The translations under genes and the position numbers were made by a program. From Candidatus Rhodoblastus alkanivorans (GTDB lineage: Bacteria > Pseudomonadota > Alphaproteobacteria > Rhizobiales > Beijerinckiaceae), in assembly GCF_022760755.1 (NCBI RefSeq), contig NZ_JAIVFP010000001.1, positions 947,501 through 1,011,500 on the forward strand: a stretch of DNA of 64,000 nt. Direction: 5' to 3'. Each line of letters begins with the position of its first letter. Position 1 is the stretch's first letter. Below the pieces are notes generated by a model, which worked only from the letters and a program-made list of their open reading frames with translations, was not told the origin of the DNA and made no database searches. Shown piece by piece: positions 48,518 through 56,973 of the stretch.

Positions 48518-49282
48518 ATGTCGACGCAACTACTCATTTACAAGACCGCGGTTCCCGTGACGCGCGGACGGCACGGCGACTGTTACATCGAAGGCAGCGC
48601 CGATTATGGCTTCAGCAGCGAAGTCAATTCCGTCCCGCTGATGGCGGTGGAGTTTCCCCAGGCGGCGGGGGAATATCCAATCGTATTCGCGGGAAGCGGC
48701 TCCGAGATCGTGCCGGCGGTCATACTCGGGGTGCGCGGCTCGGAAAACCTTTTCGTGTCGGGCGAAAGCGAATGGAAGGCCAAATATATCCCGGCCTTCG
48801 TGCGGCGTTATCCCTTCGTTTTTGCGCGTGAGGCCGATCGCTTCCTGCTGTGCGTGGACGAGGAATATGCCGGCTTCAATCGCGATGGCCGCGGTCTGCG
48901 CCTTTTCGGCGAGGACGGCGCGCCGACGCCCTATGTCGACAATGTTCTCAATTTCCTCAAGGAATATCAGGCCCAGTTCCTGCGCACCCAGCGTTTCTGC
49001 GCGCGCATCGGCGAACTCGGACTGCTTGAGCCGATGCAGGCCCAGGTGAAGACGGGGGACGGCCCGAGCTTTTCGCTCAGCGGCTTCATGGCCGTCAATC
49101 GCGACAAGCTCAAGGCGCTTCCGGCCGAAACGCTCAGCGAACTCGCCAAGACCGACGAACTGGAGCTTCTCTACCTTCATCTCCAGTCGATGCGGAATTT
49201 CGAAGGCCTGCGCGACCGGCTCGAACACCGCCTGCACGAAGGCGACGGCGCTCGGATCGAGGCCGAGGGCGCGTTGAACTGA
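48518..49282 (+). CDS. SapC-family protein
   Basis: A 254-residue protein of the SapC family, named after a gene linked to the Campylobacter S-layer locus. The characteristic parts are VPLMAVEFPQAAGEYPIVFA, ENLFVSGESEWKAKYIPAFV, RRYPFVFAREADRFLLCVDE and the C-terminal LEPMQAQVKTGDGPSFSLSG with LELLYLHLQSMRNF. No signal peptide is seen, so it is expected in the cytosol. Start 48518 is chosen because GGGAGG lies eight bases upstream and family members begin near here; an in-frame ATG at 48488 exists. It opens the five-gene operon after the giant gene. SapC proteins occur widely beside large exported repeat proteins. Their biochemical role is not established; a chaperone or modification role for the giant is inference. 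Confidence 0.9.
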   Translation: MSTQLLIYKTAVPVTRGRHGDCYIEGSADYGFSSEVNSVPLMAVEFPQAAGEYPIVFAGSGSEIVPAVILGVRGSENLFVSGESEWKAKYIPAFVRRYPFVFAREADRFLLCVDEEYAGFNRDGRGLRLFGEDGAPTPYVDNVLNFLKEYQAQFLRTQRFCARIGELGLLEPMQAQVKTGDGPSFSLSGFMAVNRDKLKALPAETLSELAKTDELELLYLHLQSMRNFEGLRDRLEHRLHEGDGARIEAEGALN

Positions 49283-49314
49283 CATCCTCCATCTGAGGTG
49301 GTGAAGGCTTCGGC

Positions 49315-51180
49315 ATGGGGGTCGCGTCATTCCACTCGCTGGGCGCCGAAGATCGCGTCCGCGCAGAATCGATTGCCTGGGCGCGGTTTTCGTCGGCCAC
49401 CCGGTCGGATGAGTTCTTTTCCGGCTGGCTGGCGATTCTCTGTTCGCAGCTCGATCGGGCCGAAGGCGGCCTTCTTGTGCTGGGGCCCGACGCGAGCGGG
49501 TCCTTCGCCCCGGTCGCCTTCTGGCCGCACGCCTCGCACGATCTGCGCCATCTGGGCGCGGCCGCCCAACGCGTTCTGGACGGCCGCGAGGGCGTGATCC
49601 TCGGTCCCGACGGACAGTCGGAGCCGGCGCGGGATCAGCCGGCGCAATTCGGCTATCCAATCGAGGTGGCGGGAAAGCTGAAAGGCGCCGTCGTGGTCCA
49701 GGTCGGCGCGGGCGCCGACATGAGCCTGCAACGCTCGTTCCGCCTGGTTCACTGGAGCTCCGCCTGGCTCGTCGACCATCTGCGCCAGCAGCATCACGAG
49801 GAAACCAACGCGCGTCTGGCCCGGATGGGACTGGCGATGGACCTCGCCGCGACAATTCTGCGGGAGCCGGGCGTCATGGTTTCGGCGCTGGCCATCGCCA
49901 ATGAACTGGCGGTGCAACTCCCATGCGACCGCGTTTCGATCGGGCTGGAGCGCGACGGCGACATCGAATTGACCGCGATCTCGCACACGGCCGTGTTCAA
50001 TCCCAAAATGGCTTTCGCCAGGTCGATCGGCGCGGCAATGGAGGAAGCGCTCGATCTCGACGCGGCGATCGTCATTCCGCCTCTGGACGACGCGCCGCCG
50101 GGCGCCGCGGCTCACGCCGATCTCGTCCGCGACCAGCGCGACATCGCGATCTGCTCCGTCCCGATGCGCGACGAGACGCGTGTCATCGGCGTCGTCACGG
50201 CCGAAAGGACGACGGGACAGGCGTTCGACAAGGAGACCGTGGAGCTGATGGAGACGGTCGCGGCTCTGCTCGCGCCGATCATCGTCCTCAAGCAGCGCAA
50301 TGAGCGCGGCCTTTGGCGTCGGCTGCGCGACGCGGGCGAGGAAGCGCTCGGCCGGCTGCTCGGCAGCGGCCATCTCGGCCTCAAGCTGATCGTCCTGACC
50401 GTGGCGGCGCTCACGCTGTTCTTCAGCTTCTATACGACGACCTATCGCGTTTCGGCCCGGGCGGTGCTCGAGGGTCGGATACAGCGGGCGGCGGTCGCGC
50501 CTTTCGACGGCCATATCGCGGACAGCTATGTCCGGGCCGGCGACGTCGTGCGCAAAGGCCAGGTCCTGGCCCGGCTTGACAATCGCGATCTCAGACTCGA
50601 ACGCACCCGGTTGCTCTCGGACCTCGACCAGGTGCAGGGCAAGCTCCGCGAGGCGCAGGCGAAGCAGGACCGCGGGGCGATGGCGATCCTGGCGGCCCAG
50701 ATCAAGGAGTTGCAGGCGCAGCTCGCCCTGAACCAGGACAGGCTGAACCGCGCCAATCTGATTGCGCCTTTCGATGGCGTCGTCGTTTCGGGCGATCTCA
50801 GCCAGCTGCTCGATACCCCGGTCGAGCAGGGCAAGCTGCTCTTCCAGATCTCGCCGCTCGAATCCTATCGCGTCATCCTGCAGGTCGACGAACGGGACAT
50901 TTCGAACCTGAGCGCCAATCAGAAAGGCGCGCTGATGCTTTCCGGCCTGCCCGGCCAGGTCTTTCCCTTCGTCGTGCAGCAGGTCACCCCGGTGTCGACG
51001 ACCCAGGAAGGATTGAATTATTTCCGCGTCGAGGCGCATCTCAACGGTCCGATCGACCGGCTGCGGCCCGGCATGGAAGGCGTGGGGAAAGTCGATGTCG
51101 GCCGGCGGCGACTCATCTGGATCTGGACCCACAGCCTGTTCGACTGGCTGCGCATGTGGGCCTGGAAGGAGGCGCCTTGA
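49315..51180 (+). CDS. GAF-domain/HlyD fusion membrane adaptor
   Basis: A 621-residue protein that joins cytosolic sensor-like domains to a periplasmic export adaptor. Residues about 35-140 and 170-325 are GAF-like (the second has LPCDRVSIGLERDGDIELTA and ICSVPMRDETRVIGVVTAER). One transmembrane helix follows at about 355-375 (LKLIVLTVAALTLFFSFY). Then comes a HlyD membrane-fusion part: lipoyl half (VAPFDGHIADSYVRAGDVVR), coiled-coil hairpin about 420-490, second lipoyl half (LIAPFDGVVVSGDLSQLLD) and a barrel (YRVILQVDERDISNLSANQ). It lies 32 bases after the SapC gene with a purine-rich ribosome site. The fusion suggests ligand-controlled assembly of an export channel. No outer-membrane partner gene is in the window. 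Confidence 0.9.
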   Translation: MGVASFHSLGAEDRVRAESIAWARFSSATRSDEFFSGWLAILCSQLDRAEGGLLVLGPDASGSFAPVAFWPHASHDLRHLGAAAQRVLDGREGVILGPDGQSEPARDQPAQFGYPIEVAGKLKGAVVVQVGAGADMSLQRSFRLVHWSSAWLVDHLRQQHHEETNARLARMGLAMDLAATILREPGVMVSALAIANELAVQLPCDRVSIGLERDGDIELTAISHTAVFNPKMAFARSIGAAMEEALDLDAAIVIPPLDDAPPGAAAHADLVRDQRDIAICSVPMRDETRVIGVVTAERTTGQAFDKETVELMETVAALLAPIIVLKQRNERGLWRRLRDAGEEALGRLLGSGHLGLKLIVLTVAALTLFFSFYTTTYRVSARAVLEGRIQRAAVAPFDGHIADSYVRAGDVVRKGQVLARLDNRDLRLERTRLLSDLDQVQGKLREAQAKQDRGAMAILAAQIKELQAQLALNQDRLNRANLIAPFDGVVVSGDLSQLLDTPVEQGKLLFQISPLESYRVILQVDERDISNLSANQKGALMLSGLPGQVFPFVVQQVTPVSTTQEGLNYFRVEAHLNGPIDRLRPGMEGVGKVDVGRRRLIWIWTHSLFDWLRMWAWKEAP

Positions 51181-53324
51181 ACGCTCCGATCCTGAGCAAT
51201 CTCTGGTACAGGGTCGCGGATCTGAAGCCCCGGCTGCGCGCGCACGCGGTCATGCATCGGCATCATTATCGCGGCGAGGTCTGGCGCCTGCTCCAGGACC
51301 CGGCCTCCGGCCGCGTGCATCGATTCAGCCCGGCGGCGCAGCTGATCATCGGCTTGATGGATGGCGAGCGGACGGTCGCGACTCTCTGGGATATCGCCAA
51401 GCGCCGCCTCGGCGACGACGCGCCGACCCAGGACGAGATGATCCAGCTTCTGGGCCAGCTCCATACCGCGGACCTCCTGCAGAGCGACGTCGCTCCCGAC
51501 GTCGCTGAAATTTTCGATCGCAGCGAAAGGGATTGGCGCGCGCGCCAGCGTCAGGCTTTCGGCAATCCCATGGCGATCCGGATCGGTCTGTGGGACCCGG
51601 ACCGGTTCCTGAACCGCATGGCCGGTCCGATCCAGTTCATCTGGAGCGGCTGGGGCGCGCTCATCTGGCTCTCCGTGGTCCTGCCGGCGCTGGCTCTGGT
51701 TCCGGCGCATTGGCCGGAGCTCAGCCACAATTTCGCGGATCGCATCCTGGCGGTCGACAATCTCGTCGTCCTCTACATGGTCTTTCCCCTCATCAAGGCG
51801 GCCCACGAAATGGGGCATGCGACCGCGATCAAGGCCGGCGGCGGGGAGGTGCACGAGATCGGCGTCATTCTGCTCGTGCTCTTGCCGGTGCCTTTCGTAG
51901 AGGCCTCGGCGGCGAGCGCGTTCCGGTCGAAATATCGGCGGGCCGTGGTCGGAGCGGCGGGAATGGCGGTGGAGGTCTTCATCGCCGCTCTGGCTTTTTA
52001 TCTCTGGCTTCTCGTCGAACCGGGACTGACCCGCGCGGCTCTGTTCAACGTCATGGTGATCGCCGGGGTCTCGACCCTCGTCTTCAACGGCAATCCGCTG
52101 CTGCGCTACGACGCCTATTACATCCTGAGCGATCTGATCGAGATTCCCAATCTCTCGATGCGCGCGGCCCGCTACTGGATCTATCTCGCGGAACGCTATG
52201 TCCTCGGCGCCTGGGAGCTCGAGCCGCCGCACGCCACGCTCGGGGAAAAAGCATGGTTCCTGTTCTATGGCGCCGCTTCGACGATCTACCGGATGATCAT
52301 CACCATCGTGATCGCTTTGTTCATCGCGTCGCGGTTCTTCTTCATCGGCGTGGTGCTTGCGCTCTGGGCGGTGGCGGCGATGGCGGTCGTCCCGGTCGTC
52401 AGGGGCGTCCTGTATCTCACGTCGAACCCGCGCCTGCAGAGGCGCCGCGACCGGATTATCGCCATGCTGGTCGGCGCGATTGCGGCTATATCCGCGTTCG
52501 TGTTTTTCGTGCCGCTGCCGTCACATACCGAAGTCGAGGGCGTCGTCTGGCTGCCCGACCAGTCCTTCGTCCGCGCGGAGGCCAATGGCGTGCTCGTGGA
52601 TTATCTCGCCAGACCCGGCAGCCGCGTCGAGGCCGGCGAAAAATTGATCCGCCTCGAAGATCGCGCCACGACCGCGCAGTATGAATTCGTCGCCGACCGG
52701 GTTCAGGAGCTCGACGCCGCCGCCCAGGTCGAAACGGCCGGCGATCGGGCCCGCGCCGAACTGGCGCTGAAGCGGCTCGATTCCGAGAAACAGGACCTCG
52801 CCATCATCTCGGGCAAGCTGGCCAATCTGGAGACCGCGGCCAAGACCTCGGGCCAGTTCGTCGTGCCGCAGCCGGAAGACCTGATCGGCCGCTATTTTCA
52901 CAAGGGCGAACTGATCGGCCATGTGATCGGCGACGTCGATCCGATCGTCCGCGCCGTGGTGCCGCAGGACGCGGTCGACCGGGTGCGCGCGACGACCGAC
53001 CACATCCTGGTGCGGGTCGTGGACGAGCCGGGGACCACCTGGAAGGGCAAGATCGTCCGGGCCGTTCCCGGCGGCGACGATTTGCTGCCGAGCCGGGCGC
53101 TCGCTTTCGAGGGCGGCGGCGAAATCGCGACCGATCCGAGAGACACCAAGGCCGCGAAAGCCCTGCGCCGCGTTTTCCAGTTCGACATAGCGCTGATCGG
53201 GGCGCGTGAAATGAGACATTTCGGCCAGCGCGCCTATGTGCGGTTCGAACATCAGGACGAAACCCTCTCGCAACAGATCTATCGGGCGGTTCGTCTGCTT
53301 TTCCTGACGCGTTTCAATGCCTAG
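51177..53324 (+). CDS. PqqD-like/M50 site-2-type protease/HlyD-like fusion
   Basis: A 715-residue protein from a TTG start whose bases overlap the upstream stop (TTGA), with AAGGAGG just before it; an ATG at 51176-51156 upstream is less convincing. Residues about 20-110 look like a PqqD-type peptide-binding domain (VHRFSPAAQLIIGLMDGERT). Several membrane helices follow with the zinc motif HEMGH at 210-214 and the third-ligand motif NPLLRYDAYY (Asp 312), as in M50 intramembrane proteases. After the last helix a lipoyl-like adaptor part (SFVRAEANGVLVDYLARPG) and coiled coil continue in the periplasm. Such YydH-like fusions accompany peptide and protein export. It may process or retain the giant substrate. 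Its end overlaps the SecA-like gene by 8 bases. Confidence 0.88.
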   Translation: MNAPILSNLWYRVADLKPRLRAHAVMHRHHYRGEVWRLLQDPASGRVHRFSPAAQLIIGLMDGERTVATLWDIAKRRLGDDAPTQDEMIQLLGQLHTADLLQSDVAPDVAEIFDRSERDWRARQRQAFGNPMAIRIGLWDPDRFLNRMAGPIQFIWSGWGALIWLSVVLPALALVPAHWPELSHNFADRILAVDNLVVLYMVFPLIKAAHEMGHATAIKAGGGEVHEIGVILLVLLPVPFVEASAASAFRSKYRRAVVGAAGMAVEVFIAALAFYLWLLVEPGLTRAALFNVMVIAGVSTLVFNGNPLLRYDAYYILSDLIEIPNLSMRAARYWIYLAERYVLGAWELEPPHATLGEKAWFLFYGAASTIYRMIITIVIALFIASRFFFIGVVLALWAVAAMAVVPVVRGVLYLTSNPRLQRRRDRIIAMLVGAIAAISAFVFFVPLPSHTEVEGVVWLPDQSFVRAEANGVLVDYLARPGSRVEAGEKLIRLEDRATTAQYEFVADRVQELDAAAQVETAGDRARAELALKRLDSEKQDLAIISGKLANLETAAKTSGQFVVPQPEDLIGRYFHKGELIGHVIGDVDPIVRAVVPQDAVDRVRATTDHILVRVVDEPGTTWKGKIVRAVPGGDDLLPSRALAFEGGGEIATDPRDTKAAKALRRVFQFDIALIGAREMRHFGQRAYVRFEHQDETLSQQIYRAVRLLFLTRFNA

Positions 53325-55329
53325 CGCGACGGTCCTGTCCCGTTCGGTCAAGCTCGCGCCCGGGCGCCCCTATCCCGAACGCGCGGAGCCGACGCTCGGC
53401 TGGCACGACCATGTCGCCGAATTTCTGTGGTTCAACGTCGCCAAGCCGCTGTGGCGGACGGCGTTCCGCCCGACCCGTTCGCTGGGCCGCGTCGTTGTGG
53501 AAAGCGAACGCCACGAAGCGGCTTTGCAGCGGGCGAGCGACGAGGAATTGAAGGCGAAAGCCGGCGCTTTGCGCCAGGGCCTGCGCCGCGACGGCTTCGA
53601 GCTTTCCCTGGCGGGCGAGACTTTTGCGCTGGTGCGCGAGGCGGCGTCGCGGACGCTCGGCCTCCGCCATTTTCCCACGCAGATGATGGCGGGATGGGCC
53701 ATGCTGCAGGGGCGGCTGGTGGAAATGGAGACGGGCGAGGGCAAGTCGCTCGCGGCGACGCTCCCGGCCTGCGCCGCGGCGCTGGCCGGCGCGCCGGTCC
53801 ATATTGTGACCGTGAACGATTATCTCGCCAAACGCGACGCCGAGGCGATGAAGCCGCTTTACGACTTCCTCGGCCTGAGCGTCGGCGCCGCGGTCCAGGG
53901 CATGACGCGCAGCGAGAAGCGCGCGGTTTACAAGAAGTCGGTGGTCTATTGCACCAACAAGGAGCTGGCCTTCGATTATCTGCGCGACGGGGCTGCGCGC
54001 TCGGGGCGGCGGAGCCGGCTGCACCTCTGTCTGGACAGGCTCGGCGGCCTGGCCTCGGACGACGACGCGCCGGTTCTGCGCGGGCTCCATTTCGCCATCG
54101 TCGACGAGGCGGACAGCGTTTTTATCGACGAGGCGAGGACCCCGCTCATCCTGTCGGCCTCGGCGGGAGACGCCGAAGAAACTGAGACCTTTCGCCAGGC
54201 GCTGGACCTCGCGGCCGGACTCGAGCCGGGATCGGACTTCGAGATCGAGCACGCCGAGCGTTATTGCCTCCTGACCGAAGCGGGACGCGACAAGCTGGCC
54301 TTGGCGACGCGCGATTTCGAAGGGATCTGGCAATCCGAGCGCGAGCGCGAGGAGCGCGTGATTCAGGCCTTGTCGGCGATCTGCCTGTTCGAACGCGACA
54401 AGCATTATGTCGTCGCCGACGGCAAGGTCCAGATCGTCGACGAGAACACCGGCCGCATCCTGCCCGACCGGTCCTGGGAGCGCGGGCTGCACCAGATGAT
54501 CGAGGTCAAGGAGGATTGCGAGCCGACGCAAAGGCGCGAAACCATCGCGCGACTCACCTATCAGCGCTTGTTTCGCAGATATCTTCTGCTCGCCGGCATC
54601 ACGGGGACGGCGAAGGAGGTCGCGCGCGAGATCCGCACCGTCTATGGCCTTGACGTCGCGCGCATTCCACTTCACCGCCCGTCGCAACGCCGTTACACCA
54701 CGCCGCGCCTTTGCCCGACGAAGGAAGAGAAATGGCGCATCGTCGAGCGCGTCGTCAAAGTCGCGCGCGAACGCGGCTTGCCCGTGCTGATAGGCACCCG
54801 CTCGGTCCATGCGTCGGAGGAGATCAGTTCCCTGTTGCGCGCGCGCGGCGTCGACCACGCCTTGCTGAATGCCAAACAGGACAACGCCGAGGCGGAGATC
54901 GTCGCAGCCGCGGGAGAGCCGGGGCGGGTGACGGTGGCGACGAACATGGCCGGCCGAGGCACGGACATCAAATTGGCCGATGGCGTGCGGGAAGTTGGCG
55001 GGCTCAACGTGATCCTGACCGAATATCACGAATCGCAGCGCATCGACCGGCAGCTGTTCGGCCGCTGCGCAAGGCAGGGCGACCCCGGCTCCTGTCACAC
55101 GATCGTGTCGCTCGAAGATGATTTCTTCCTCGCCAATTCACCCTGGCTCGCCGCCCAGGCGGCGCGGATCCTGAAGATGGACAGGCGATTCCAGCCGCTG
55201 GCGCTTCGCATTTTACGGCTCCACGCCCAATATGTCGCCGAGTCGCGAAATTCGCGGCAGCGGGTCGCCAGCATGCGAAGCGATGAGCGCTGGGAGCAAA
55301 TCCTTGCCTTTTCGGGTCGCAGGGAGTGA
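53317..55329 (+). CDS. Shortened SecA paralogue (accessory SecA-like ATPase)
   Basis: A 670-residue SecA homologue, versus about 850-900 for housekeeping SecA. Motifs: Walker A METGEGKS (137-144), NDYLAKRDAE, DEAD box VDEADSVFIDEARTP (262-276), GITGTAKEVA, TNMAGRGTD (542-550) and HESQRIDRQL...RQGDPGS (571-592). The N-terminus is about 35 residues longer than usual. After the second motor domain only about 65 residues remain, so the helical scaffold/wing region and the C-terminal zinc-binding tail that binds SecB and lipids are missing or strongly reduced. The ATPase should be active; SecYEG engagement must differ. ATG 53317 lies inside the M50 gene's end, and its stop overlaps the next start. 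It is the likely motor for export of the giant protein. Confidence 0.9.
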   Translation: MPSATVLSRSVKLAPGRPYPERAEPTLGWHDHVAEFLWFNVAKPLWRTAFRPTRSLGRVVVESERHEAALQRASDEELKAKAGALRQGLRRDGFELSLAGETFALVREAASRTLGLRHFPTQMMAGWAMLQGRLVEMETGEGKSLAATLPACAAALAGAPVHIVTVNDYLAKRDAEAMKPLYDFLGLSVGAAVQGMTRSEKRAVYKKSVVYCTNKELAFDYLRDGAARSGRRSRLHLCLDRLGGLASDDDAPVLRGLHFAIVDEADSVFIDEARTPLILSASAGDAEETETFRQALDLAAGLEPGSDFEIEHAERYCLLTEAGRDKLALATRDFEGIWQSEREREERVIQALSAICLFERDKHYVVADGKVQIVDENTGRILPDRSWERGLHQMIEVKEDCEPTQRRETIARLTYQRLFRRYLLLAGITGTAKEVAREIRTVYGLDVARIPLHRPSQRRYTTPRLCPTKEEKWRIVERVVKVARERGLPVLIGTRSVHASEEISSLLRARGVDHALLNAKQDNAEAEIVAAAGEPGRVTVATNMAGRGTDIKLADGVREVGGLNVILTEYHESQRIDRQLFGRCARQGDPGSCHTIVSLEDDFFLANSPWLAAQAARILKMDRRFQPLALRILRLHAQYVAESRNSRQRVASMRSDERWEQILAFSGRRE

Positions 55330-56696
55330 GCGCCGCCGAGACGTCCAACCTGCATTTCGCGCATGGCGAACGCCTGGCGCTGCTCGAGCGCTGGGACGAA
55401 GCCGCGGCGGAATATGATCGGGCCATCGCCACCGGGTGCGATGGCCCGCAGGCGTGGGATCGGCGCGGCGTCGCAATGAAGAATCTTGGCGAACTGGAGG
55501 AGGCGCTGGCAAGTTTCGACATGGCGCTGCACCGCGATCCGAATCGTGTCGAAAGCCATGACAACCGCTCGAACCTGCTGCGCGCCCTTGACGATAATGA
55601 GGAAGCGCTGGCGGCCGCCGAGGCCGCGCTTCGGCTCGATCCCTCCTGCTGCGCGGCGCTGAACGCCCGCGGTCACGCCCTGCGCGCCCTGGGCCGAAAC
55701 GCCGAGGCGCTCGAAAGCTATGATCGCGCGGTCAAGATTTGTCCGGACAATGGTCCTTCGCGTTTCAATCGCGGCGCCTGCCTGTTGCTGACGGGGGATT
55801 TCGAACGCGGCTGGCCCGATTACGAATTCCGTTGGCGCAGCTCCGACCTCGATCGCATGGGTTCGATCGTCAATCGCCCGTTATGGCGCGGCGAAGACCT
55901 GGCCGGGAAGTCGATCCTGCTCCATGCCGAACAGGGACTTGGCGACGCCATTCAGTTCTGCCGTTACGCCAGCCTGGTCGCCGATCTTGGCGCGAAAGTC
56001 ACCTTGGCGGCGCCGGCGCAGCTTCGCCGGCTCATGTCATCGCTTGCCGGCGTTGGGGAATTTACCTCGCGCGTCGATGTCGCCGACCATTATGACTTCC
56101 ATTGCCCCCTTCTCAGCCTGCCGCTCGCGTTCGGCGCGCGGTCCGAAACCATCCCCGGCCGCACGCCTTATCTTTCCGTTCCCGATTCGGTTCGGGCCAA
56201 ATGGCGCGACCGCCTTGGGCCGCGGCGCGCGTTCCGGATCGGTCTGGCCTGGGCCGGCAATCCCGAGCACGCCTCCGACCGCCAGCGCTCGATGCCTCTC
56301 GCCATGGCGCGGGGCCTTCTGCCGGCCGGGGCCGAAGTCCATTGCCTTCAATATATGATCCCGCCGCGGGACGTGCCGGAGATGGCGCTGTTCCCCGAAA
56401 TGCGATTCTTCGGCGCCGACGCCGCCGATTTCGTCGATACCGCCGCGATCGTCCTCGAAATGGACCTCGTCATCACCGTCGACACCTCCATGCTTCATCT
56501 CGCCGGCGCGCTCGGCGCGCGGACCTGGGGCCTGCTGTCCTTCGCCGCCGACTGGCGCTGGCTGCTGAACCGTTCCGACAGCCCCTGGTATCCGACCCTG
56601 CGGCTGTTTCGCCAGAAGGCCGCGGGTCGATGGGCTCCGGTCATCGACGAGGTCCGGCGGGAGGCGGCGGAACTGTCCGAGCGCGCCGGCGCGTGA
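55326..56696 (+). CDS. TPR-glycosyltransferase (family 9/OGT-like)
   Basis: A 456-residue protein with a GTG start overlapping the SecA-like stop (GTGA). Residues about 5-160 are at least four tetratricopeptide repeats (ALLERWDEAAAEYDRAIATG, ALRALGRNAEALESYDRAVK). The rest is a glycosyltransferase part: LLHAEQGLGDAIQFCRYASL, RIGLAWAGNPEHASDRQRSM, then ITVDTSMLHLAGALGARTWG and WRWLLNRSDSPWYP. This resembles the heptosyltransferase-like (GT9) C-terminal half common to TPR-bearing bacterial transferases. TPRs often bind protein acceptors. As last gene of the export operon it may glycosylate the giant protein before or during export, which is inference. Confidence 0.88.
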   Translation: MSAAETSNLHFAHGERLALLERWDEAAAEYDRAIATGCDGPQAWDRRGVAMKNLGELEEALASFDMALHRDPNRVESHDNRSNLLRALDDNEEALAAAEAALRLDPSCCAALNARGHALRALGRNAEALESYDRAVKICPDNGPSRFNRGACLLLTGDFERGWPDYEFRWRSSDLDRMGSIVNRPLWRGEDLAGKSILLHAEQGLGDAIQFCRYASLVADLGAKVTLAAPAQLRRLMSSLAGVGEFTSRVDVADHYDFHCPLLSLPLAFGARSETIPGRTPYLSVPDSVRAKWRDRLGPRRAFRIGLAWAGNPEHASDRQRSMPLAMARGLLPAGAEVHCLQYMIPPRDVPEMALFPEMRFFGADAADFVDTAAIVLEMDLVITVDTSMLHLAGALGARTWGLLSFAADWRWLLNRSDSPWYPTLRLFRQKAAGRWAPVIDEVRREAAELSERAGA

Positions 56697-56973
56697 GGGA
56701 AGGACGAGGGGCCTGACAGGCGGCTGCTCGGGCCGATCGGCGACAATCCGCCAGCCAAAGCCTGGGAGCGCTTCTACGCCTTGTCGGCGCATGCCGCCAT
56801 GGCGGCCGGATTTGACGAAAATAGCGTCTGCCAAACCCGGGACGGTTCAAATAAGTTAGCGAAAGATAATCATTGTTGCAAATAACTATGCCCATTTGTT
56901 CGTCATATTTGGATTGCTCATTTCAGTTTTTGGCGCTAGGGAAGGCCCCTGAAAAACGTTAACGGGGGCGGAT
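56697..56973. other. Boundary region where base composition falls
   Basis: A 277-base gap with no gene seen. Up to about 56830 the sequence is GC-rich like the preceding operon. From there it turns AT-rich (ATAAGTTAGCGAAAGATAAT, TTGTTGCAAATAACTATG) and the following genes keep the lower G+C. It probably holds the promoter of the next gene and marks the left edge of the glycan island. Confidence 0.5.
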
